Assembly: GCA_023665755.1 (NCBI GenBank)
Contig: JAMPDF010000001.1
Span: forward strand, 139,537-203,536
Source of the DNA: Prevotella sp.
GTDB taxonomy: Bacteria > Bacillota_I > Bacilli_A > ML615J-28 > CAG-313
DNA length: 64,000 nt
Reading direction: 5' to 3'
Part shown: positions 8,595 through 18,200 of the stretch, one piece after another
Layout of the letters: each line of letters begins with the position of its first letter
How positions within the stretch are numbered: position 1 is the stretch's first letter
Program-made: the position numbers and the translations under genes
The notes under the pieces: model-generated
Told to the model about the DNA's origin: nothing
The model's database searches: none
The model's input: the letters and a program-made list of their open reading frames with translations, nothing else

Positions 8595-11120
8595 CTATTC
8601 ACTTTCTTTTAGGCTTAATTCCCAAATTCGACTAATTGGTCCATTATATGGTGTAATATCTTCTTCTTTTGTCATAGAAGATGAATCAATAATGCTATTG
8701 TTATAAGCATACAAATCACATCTTTGATATGCAGGTAATTCAACAGCTAATTCCATTACTTTATCTAACGCTTCTGCATAAATATCTTCACGCTTGCTTT
8801 GAACAAGTGTTTCACGTCCTAAGTCAATTAATTCACTCAATTCTTGAATAATTGCCCATTCTCTAGCATATGTTTTACGATCTTTTTTGATAGCAGAATA
8901 TCCCCAGTTTTCAGTTGAGCCTGCTTTTGAATCCATGTGATAAACTTGGTACATATCTGGGTCAATTGTAGAAGACCATGCGGCAGCCCATACAGCTAAG
9001 TCACCAGAATTCAATTTCTTTAATGCATTATTATCAGGACGAACAACAATTCTAAATCCATGTGCATTTAAGATTTCAGATGCCTTCTTCATTGCAAGAT
9101 AAGCAGGATGGTTATCAGAATCACCAGCAATGGTGAAAGTATATTCTAATGTTCTACCATTTTTTTGATAAATGCCATCTGCATTCTTAGTATATCCTGC
9201 AGCAATAACTAAATCTTCTGATGTTTTTCCAGTCTCATCATACTTATAATATTGTCCTTGTGCATCTACTTCTGTAGGATATGCCCAGCTAGCACGACTC
9301 ATAGGACGATAGATAGCACTCGAATATCCAGGATAATAGTCTAAACAAAATTGTGTATTAATAGCATGCATAATTGCTTGTCTAACTTCTAAATCTGGTA
9401 CCTTTGATGGATTAATTCCAATATAACCATAACCATTTGTCATTACTGTTACATAGTCAAAACTTTCACCGTTTTTCTTCTTATTATTGAGTTCAGTAAT
9501 AATTTCATTTTTAGCAGATGGTTCAACAAAATGTACTTGACCACTATATAGTGCAGCAGTTAATTGATTTTGTGGAATAACTTGATAGTTAATGTAACGA
9601 ATTTTTGGTTTACCTAAAAGAAAATAATCATTTCGTTCAAAGTAAATAACGTTGTTTTCTTTGAATGTAGCACTTGTTGCTTTAGATGAATCTCCAGATG
9701 CCGTAGATGCCTTATAAGCTCCTGCACCAACAGGAAGACCAATCTTATCTTTGTCACGAATTACTTTATCTTGGAAAGTTTGAGCACTATATTGAACACC
9801 AAAATTACTTTCATAATCAAATTTATCAATTTGTTCTTGGTTAGAATAATAATACATTGGAGCAACAGTGAATCCAAAATTCCAAATTGCTTTTGGATCA
9901 ACGTCTTTAATCGTGATTGTTAATACTTCATTTGTATCATTGTTTACTTTTCCATTTTCATCATAAGTAGGCACACCATAAGTTTTTCCATTTACAGTCA
10001 CAGGTTCTTTACGATTTGCAAATTGAATACCTGAAATATTCTTAAACTCACGTTCAATACTATTGAAATAATTTTCTTTTTCAATATTGGCAAAATAAGT
10101 ACGAATTCTTGTTGCAGTACCCCAACCGCTTACAACTCCAATAATTTCTTTTGGTATATTTGTGTTGTATACATTTTCAATAGCTTGTTGTTTAGTCCAA
10201 TTTTTAGAAGACTCACCAAATGCATATTCAAATACGCCTTCTTTTTTATTCCAAGTGATATACCCTTCTGCAAATAAGAAAGCTTCTACATCGTTAGTCA
10301 AAGCCACTTCTTTACCTGTTTTTTCATTGGTATAACGAATTGTATCATAAGAGTCCAAATTGTTTGTATAGTCAGTTTCAAGTTCTTCTTTGAACATTTG
10401 ACATGCTAAATCAAAATCTTCTGCTACTGTCTTATATTCATCGCCATATTCTGTTGCCATTTTAACTAATTCCGCACGGAATTCTTCTGCAGTCATTGAT
10501 TTTTTGATTTGATCAAATACTTCAGTTGCAATATCAATCAAACGTTGTACACGATCGTCAGCTAAATTTGCAAAGTTTTCTTCAAACTTCTTTTGTTCGT
10601 TTTCATTAGCTGTTTGTGTACGATATTCCATTAATCCTATAATATTAGTAGAATATAGTGTAGCAGAACCATAATATACAGGATCTAGGTATTCATAAAG
10701 ATTGAATAGAACATCTTTCATTGTCAAATATGATCCATTACTAAATTGTACATTGTTCTTAAGAACAAATTTGTATGTTGTAGTTTTGTTTTCACCACTA
10801 CCATTTTCTACTTGTTCTAAATCTAATACGACAACAGGTTCATTTACACCATAGGCAATTTTGCCATCTTTATCACTAGATAGCATTGAAATTTGTGTCA
10901 TGCCCACAATACTGCTATCTGGACCTGATGAACTGTAAAATGGATTAAATACACCATCTACCTCTTGACTACTCATAACTAATCGAGTAGTTTCATTACT
11001 AATTTTATTTCCTGGCTTATTTGGATCTTTCTTACATTTTTTACAACTTGCCGTCATAAAACAAAGAAATACCACAAAAAGAAGCGTAAAAATTCTACGA
11101 TATAAAAATCTTCGATTCAT
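8595..11120 (-). CDS. oppA: Oligopeptide-binding lipoprotein OppA-like
   Basis: Extracytoplasmic substrate-binding protein (family 5) of the Opp importer, lipid-anchored by its lipobox (TASC, Cys26). Family features: FSNGSYLTMKDVLFNLYEYLD early on, later VRQAIMHAINTQ and the C-terminal lobe with AAAWSSTIDPDMYQVYH. At 841 residues it is about 300 longer than typical OppA. The excess is a largely helical, acidic insertion around residues 150-400, after the VLFNLYEYLD segment. The start is six bases after the preceding gene with a GAGG ribosome site. The substrate is presumably peptides; the insertion may contact the membrane-bound protease or a special ligand (inference). Confidence 0.9.
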   Translation of the reverse strand: MNRRFLYRRIFTLLFVVFLCFMTASCKKCKKDPNKPGNKISNETTRLVMSSQEVDGVFNPFYSSSGPDSSIVGMTQISMLSSDKDGKIAYGVNEPVVVLDLEQVENGSGENKTTTYKFVLKNNVQFSNGSYLTMKDVLFNLYEYLDPVYYGSATLYSTNIIGLMEYRTQTANENEQKKFEENFANLADDRVQRLIDIATEVFDQIKKSMTAEEFRAELVKMATEYGDEYKTVAEDFDLACQMFKEELETDYTNNLDSYDTIRYTNEKTGKEVALTNDVEAFLFAEGYITWNKKEGVFEYAFGESSKNWTKQQAIENVYNTNIPKEIIGVVSGWGTATRIRTYFANIEKENYFNSIEREFKNISGIQFANRKEPVTVNGKTYGVPTYDENGKVNNDTNEVLTITIKDVDPKAIWNFGFTVAPMYYYSNQEQIDKFDYESNFGVQYSAQTFQDKVIRDKDKIGLPVGAGAYKASTASGDSSKATSATFKENNVIYFERNDYFLLGKPKIRYINYQVIPQNQLTAALYSGQVHFVEPSAKNEIITELNNKKKNGESFDYVTVMTNGYGYIGINPSKVPDLEVRQAIMHAINTQFCLDYYPGYSSAIYRPMSRASWAYPTEVDAQGQYYKYDETGKTSEDLVIAAGYTKNADGIYQKNGRTLEYTFTIAGDSDNHPAYLAMKKASEILNAHGFRIVVRPDNNALKKLNSGDLAVWAAAWSSTIDPDMYQVYHMDSKAGSTENWGYSAIKKDRKTYAREWAIIQELSELIDLGRETLVQSKREDIYAEALDKVMELAVELPAYQRCDLYAYNNSIIDSSSMTKEEDITPYNGPISRIWELSLKESE

Positions 11121-11126
11121 TCTTTA

Positions 11127-12245
11127 TTATTCCTCACTTTCTCTAAGATCCTCTATAATCAGTTGTGTAGTAAAATTTTCCACAACAATTTTTGCATCTT
11201 CATTTATGTCTAAAATGGCAGTTTCTAATTGATATACAATACCCTCACCATTTTCAGAAAATGTAGTTGCATCGGTAATCAAAACTTTACCACTCACTTT
11301 AACATTTTGAATTGTTACATCACCTTCAGCACTTCCTGCTAGTCCAGCAAAAACAATTGATGATAATCTTCTGCTAGGAGCAGGTATAATTACATTTTCA
11401 AATTGTACGTTACGAATAATTGTACCGGCCTCCAAGCGACCAAATACACCATATTTTACACGCAATCCCGTTGTTGGTGTAGCAACAAAATTAGAAATCG
11501 TATAATTATTTCCTTCAAAAATGCCACCAAAAGTTTTATAGTCAAGCTCATTTCCTTCACAATCAATGTCATTTAACAAATAAATATTGCCAGTTGCATT
11601 GATAAGTTCTTTATATGTACTTACTAAAGTATATTCACCTTCGATATAACCCGCATAAACTGGGATACCCATATCTTGATCCCCACCAGGATGAACAAAA
11701 TCGTCATCCCAGGGGATTTGACAATCAGGATCTTTGAAAAAACCAATATTGGTATACCCTGATAATTTTGATTTATTTAAATAGTCTTCAAATGTTTCGC
11801 CTTCGGCAACACTATATGAATATAAGTCCAAGATATTGCCAGTTTTCACATCTTTTCTCTTTAAATCATATGTAAATTGAATCATTTTTTCCCATTTTGC
11901 ATATAGCGTTATCGATTCATTTTGAATTTTGTCATTTTGAAAATCCCATTTTTCAGTACAAGCGGCATCTTTATACCATCCCAAAAATTCATAGTCTTTT
12001 CGTGTAAATTTATACCGAGGAAAGGTAACAGGATTAGCAATGATTGAATTAGGTTGATAAGCATACTTAATATGATCTAAAATTTGAGTTACACCATTTT
12101 CTAGACTGCCTTCATTAAATTCGAATGTGACAATGGAAGTATACCCTTCCTTACGATAATCTACATCTTTCTTTACACAAGACGAACAAAAAGTAAGAGC
12201 AAAAATGAATAGCGAAACATAGATAATTTGCCTTATTCTTTTCAT
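11127..12245 (-). CDS. Lipoprotein with InlB B-repeats and GLUG-like region
   Basis: A 372-residue lipoprotein (lipobox CSSC, Cys23). Residues about 38-118 form an InlB B-repeat (Listeria-Bacteroides repeat) with the hallmark FLGWYKDAACTEKWDF and final LYAKW; residues 120-200 look like a second, degenerate copy. The C-terminal half (GGIFEGNNYTISNF, YGVFGRLEAGTIIRNVQFEN) resembles GLUG/beta-helix sequence seen in surface proteins. It overlaps the preceding protease gene by ATGA, and oppA follows after six bases, so it is translationally linked to both. Likely an adhesive or scaffold partner of the protease. Confidence 0.85.
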   Translation of the reverse strand: MKRIRQIIYVSLFIFALTFCSSCVKKDVDYRKEGYTSIVTFEFNEGSLENGVTQILDHIKYAYQPNSIIANPVTFPRYKFTRKDYEFLGWYKDAACTEKWDFQNDKIQNESITLYAKWEKMIQFTYDLKRKDVKTGNILDLYSYSVAEGETFEDYLNKSKLSGYTNIGFFKDPDCQIPWDDDFVHPGGDQDMGIPVYAGYIEGEYTLVSTYKELINATGNIYLLNDIDCEGNELDYKTFGGIFEGNNYTISNFVATPTTGLRVKYGVFGRLEAGTIIRNVQFENVIIPAPSRRLSSIVFAGLAGSAEGDVTIQNVKVSGKVLITDATTFSENGEGIVYQLETAILDINEDAKIVVENFTTQLIIEDLRESEE

Positions 12246-15200
12246 TTTCTATTTCCTTTCTTTTTGAGCAAATACATTTCTAAAACCACACCACCTGCTA
12301 TCACAATAATACCACCAATTATGCAAATTACAATAATTGCTGTATTGTTCTTAGGCTTAGGCTCTGGTTTTGGTTGAGGTTCTGGTTTATTATCTTCAAC
12401 TTGTTCATACTCGTTGTATTCTTTATTGAAATCAACTTTTTGTTTCATTGCAGCTTCAAGTTCGGCTATTGCTTCTTCTAACCGAGAAGCATTTTCAACT
12501 GATTCTATTTCTTCTTTTGTTAGTTTAGAGAATTGTAGATATGCTGCTTTGATTTGATCGTATGAATATTTTGAATTTTCTACAACATAAATGCGTTCAA
12601 GTGTACGATTCATCAATAACACATTGAGAGCAGTTTCTTTTTCAACTAATTTTTCAATATATTCTGCGGAAATAAATGGAAGCTGTTCTTCATGCATCAA
12701 TAAAGCGTTATATGCAGTTCTTGCATTTCGAATGACTGCTTCATCTTTAAAAGTAACTACATCAGGTAATAATTTCATAGCCTCTATGAAATCAATGGCA
12801 AAATTATCCATAGTAAGGCCAGTTGTAATGCGGTTACCCTCTTCATCTAATTTATCTTTGAAATACACGGTATATAAAACAGAGTCATATCCGCTGCTAT
12901 TTTCAGGATATAGATAAGTCATTGGTTGATATTTCTTACCAACAGTATCAATAAAGTTTTGATAAACTAGCGCATAGTAACTTTGCAATCCTGCACCCGC
13001 GAAATAATAATAGTCATGTGCGTATAAAATGTCGAATGCTTCATATGTTTCTGGAGTCGGCTTCACTTGAGATACTAGAGTCATTGTACCTTCTAATTGT
13101 GGTGCATAATAAGAATGGAATTCTACTTCGCTAAGTTTACTGCATCCATAGAAAGCACCATTAGCAATCGCTTTTAAACTAGTTGGGAATACAACACTTT
13201 GAATATAATTATTGTATGCAACACTAAAATAGTCTAATCGAGTAGTACCATCTAACACAGTATATTTTTCATCTGTTTTAGCGACTGGATATTGGACAAG
13301 TTGATAACTACCATCAGGTAAAATACTATACAATACACCTTGGTCTAAAACAACATGGCTAAATGCAATAGTGTCTTGCTTATTTGGATCCCCATATGCA
13401 TAAAAATGAGTTAAATCATCCATACCAATAAAGGCCGTGTACTCGATATGAGTCAAATTTTCAGATATGCCAAACTCTGCAATTTTCGTTTGGTAAAAGG
13501 CTTGAGCTTTTACTTCTTCTAATGCAGGTAAATCAATATCAGTAAGACCAGTTGATTGGAAGGCCATTTGACCGATATATTGAAGACATGGCGCATTAAC
13601 TTCCATTAAATTTCCACAATTTTGGAACGCTGAATTATCTACACGAGTAGCTTTGGCCAAATTAACTTGTTCAAGTGCAGTTGAATAGAAAACAGCACGC
13701 CCAATTGTTTCTACATTTTCTAAATTGATAGTTGCAAGTTGACTACAGCCATAAAAAATACTATCTGATAAATGGGTTAACCCCTCACCTAATGTAACAC
13801 TTGCTAATTGAACACAATAAGCAAATGCTTGTTCACCAATTGTTGTTACTTGATTTAAGTCTATACTTTCTAATAAACGACAGCCATAGAAAGCATCTGG
13901 TCCAATATACACTAAACTATCTGGAAGAACTAATGATGTAAATGCAGCTCCAGATGTTGAACCTACTGCATATTGTGCAAAAGCACTTTCGCCAATTGCT
14001 GTTAATGTTGTACCTAGTTCTACTGTTTCTAGTCGTGTACAATCTGCAAATGCTCTATCGCCAATTTCTTCAATTTGATCAAAAGCAATGTTGGTTAATT
14101 TAGAACAATTATAGAATGCAGCATCACCAATTTTTCCAGTAGCCTTAGTTAAATCAATGCTTATGAGTGATTTATTTTGAGCAAATGCTTGATTACCAAT
14201 TACTACACCACCAGTTTCTGGCATTTGAACTGTCACGATTCCACTCTTTGAGAAAGAGCCAAAACCAATTTGAACATTTGCACCAAGAATAAGGCCATAT
14301 AAATTACTTGTTTCATAGAATGCACCTTCACCGATAACGGCCCCCTCAGCAATTGTAACATTTCTTACATCCGTATAAGAGAATGCATAATCACCTATAG
14401 AAGTCACAAAATTTACATTCACTGTTTCTAATTTTGGACAATAAAAGAATGCATGGTTACCAATTGTTACATCATGATTTGGTAAAGTAACCATTTGTAA
14501 ATTTGGACATTCTGCAAAAGCATTAGCACCAATTTCTTTGATCTTAGAATTGTTGCTGAAATAAATAGCCGTTAAGCTTTCATTACATGATACAGCAGAT
14601 GGAGCAATATATTCAACAGAATCTGGTACATTATAAATAGAAAGTAATGTATTCGGATGAATCAACATTAAAGTCTTTAAATCTTGAGTATAAAGTGCGC
14701 CATTCTTATATGTATAATATTGAGATGCACTTGCATCTATTTGTTGCAAACGATCACATGATTTAAATAGACTACCACCAGCAGATGTAATGTATGTATT
14801 TTCAGCAAAAACAATTGTTTCAATACCACTATTTTGGAAAGCATAATCGGCAATCTCTACTTCTGACGATGGAAGTGTCAAAGTTTTTAAAGCATTACAG
14901 CCTTTGACTAGATTCGTTCCTATATATTCAACGCCTTTTTTAAATTCAATATTTTCAAGACGAATACAGCCTTCAAACACAGAATCTCCTAAATAAGTCA
15001 ATTCATTTTCAAAGGAAATTTTGGTTAACCTTTCACAGCCCTTAAATGCTTGATCAGGAACATACGTACTGTATACGGTTACTTCAGTTAATCTTGTATT
15101 TGTAAATATACCTTCACTTAATTTAGTCCATTTCCCAAGCAATACAGTGGATAAACGGATACAATCTAAAAAGGCATTTTTTCCACTTCTTTTTAATTCT

Positions 15201-18200
15201 CTTAAATCAGCAGAGCGAATATTTTTACATTTTGCAAAAGCTTCTTCTCCAATTGTATTAGCCTTAGCCGTATTTGTTTCTAATAAACTTTCACAATTGT
15301 AGAATGTTCTTGCAGCAATCACAACTACATTTTCGAGATTGATTTGTTGCAATGCCGTATCATTATAAAAGGCATATTCATATATTTTGGTACAACTTGC
15401 AGGAAGATTCACTCTTCTTAGTGCTGTACATTGATAAAATGCATATTTTTGAATTTCTTCAACACCTTCTGGAATAACAACTGATGTAATTGTATCATTT
15501 CCAAAAGGTATTTTCTTAGAATCAAAATCATCTGGATCTTCTGGTTCTAATGTATTGTCTACTTTATAATGACAGAAAGCAAAAGAGCCAATATACATAA
15601 TTCCTAGGTCATCTGGAATAACAACGTCGCCACCAAGACCTTTATATTCAGTAAGTATACGATTTTTTACGATAAACGGACTCTTAACAGTCACTTCACA
15701 ACGTGCTACCAATGTTGAAGTCTTACCATCAATGGTAATACGCAAGCTAATTCTAGCTTTTCCTTCGCCTACCGCAGTTACTACACCATTTTTATCGACT
15801 TGAGCTACTTTTTCATTCGATGAGCTATATGATAAAGTATAACGATCCTCGTTTAAATTCCATGGTTTTAATACATAATTTAACTTAACGCTCTCACTAG
15901 GATAACAAGAAATACTTGGTTTTGAATCAAAGAAATTAATCGATCCGGTTAACCCAATCTCACTATGATCATTATCGCTTTCAAAAGCAAATAGTGTATT
16001 ATAAGAAACAAATTTTAAATCTTCTAGTCCAACATTGGCACCAGATGAAGGATTATCATTGGTTGTATTATTGACAACATTAATCACAATCGAAATTCGC
16101 TTATGTGTAACTACACTTTCACACATGATAGTTGCTTTTCCTTCTTGAAGTGCTTCGATTTGACCACCAGAAACTTTTACAACTGAAGGATTAGTAGAAG
16201 TCCAACTTAAATTGCCTAAATAATCCGTATTGATTTCTTCTTGACCGTTCACCTTCATCAATTGTCTTAAATCTAATGTATCATTTACTTTTACTTCTAA
16301 TGTATCTTCAGTAAATGCCAAATTTTTACTATCTAATTCTGGTAAAGATATATAGTAGATATTAGAATTCATAGCATAGTCGTCTATATGGAAAGCAAGC
16401 CCTTCAGACAGATTAGTGTCCTTAATGACATCCATATAATCTGTAATTTCTACTTCTACAATCGTCTTTTCACCACGATTTTTTTGATATACTGGAATAG
16501 GATTATCTAATAAAGAAGTATATGTCAATTTACCTGTAGCTTCATTGGTATATAACACAACAGGACGGATAGATTGTACATAATGATTATCATATACTTC
16601 TAAATCCACAAAATAATGATAGCGTTCTTCTGACTTATCATATACCTTTCGATAGTTAGCGCCTAAAACACGAGGTGCCTCATAATCAACATAGAAAGAA
16701 AAACTATAACTATCATTTAGATTGTTTTCAGAACTCTTCCAGTCTAGTTTTGCTTTCATAGTGACTACATATTTACCATTGTTATCTAATCCAAGGTCTC
16801 CTGCTTCAATATCAATATCAGCAAAATATGGTCTAGGTGAACCACTATAGTGTGCCTTGTAGCAATTATATTCGGTGTTTTCCCAAATGACTTCACCTGT
16901 TAATTCATTTTTAATCTCTATAGTTAATTCTTTTGCACCTCTTAAAAGCCCAGTAAATACTGCATATATTCCACTAATACAATCCGTGAAATATGATACT
17001 GCGGCATGTTCCATAGTTGCAGGAATAGGATTATATAAAGACTCATCCATTGAATAAACATAACTACCTAGAGGTATAATATAATCATAATAATACTTAC
17101 CAAGAGGAGTAGTTGCATAATAATCGGCTTTGATCTTGTCTTCATCATCGATTGCATTATTGTGAGCTTCAGTTTCAACTGTATAATAGTCTAAATCAAA
17201 TAATGGAGCTTCAGACCAGTCACCATAAAAAGCAAGATAAGGAATATTCAAATCAACATCATTGGATAATGATTTTAATTTTACAAATCCTTCCACATAC
17301 ATTCCATTTTTAAAATAACGATTCAAATAATTTTTATCAGCATCAGAGAGGGTAATTTTTACTTTTACAACAGATGTCGCACCAGCAGCAACTTCACAAA
17401 TGGTTCCATTTAAAGTTCCATTTGTTACAGCATAACTTGTATTACCGTCTAAAATATAACCAAGTTCTGCTACATACTCTTCATCAGATGAAGAAAGCGT
17501 TTCGGTCATCACGACAGATGATAAATCATAACGTAATGCTTGATTAGACATATTGATTAAATTGAATTCAAATTCATATACACCTGTACGCTTTGGATCA
17601 TCACCAAGTTCTGCTTTTGTCACATTTTTCCCATCTACTGTCAAATACGCATTGGTATTTACAGCATTTGATAAACTAGCAAGACCAGCACCTTGTTTTC
17701 TAGGTGAATATGGATTACCTAAACGGTCTAAAGCAATTGTCGCAGTTGAAGTAACCAATTGATTGACCATATTTCGAATTTCTGTAGTAGAAAGACCTGG
17801 ATATTTTTCTTTTACATATTGACGAACCAATACAGCAACGCCACACATATTCGGACAAGCCATTGAGGTTCCACTTAATTTATCATATCCACCACCAGGA
17901 ATAGCAGATAAAATGTTCCCACCATGCGCAGTAATTTCTGGTTTTAATTCCAAATTTGGCGTAGGTCCCCAACTGGAGAAATCTGACATAAATGGTCCAG
18001 CAATATTGTTCATATTGAATTCAATTTTTCCACTTGGTACAGAAGCCAATTTTACACCATCGTCTTTAGAGATAGACACTGTTGGAATTTGTAGGTTATT
18101 ACCTACAGTCATTACAATATCGCCAAATACATTGTTATATACGATACAAGCAATCGCACCTGCCTCATAAGCAAATTGAACTTTTTCTTCAAAAGAAATA

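Noticed and set aside
13000..15600. Tandem DNA repeats or a CRISPR-like array
   Set aside because: The periodicity comes from protein-level BspA leucine-rich repeats; the DNA units are diverged and have no constant repeat/spacer structure.
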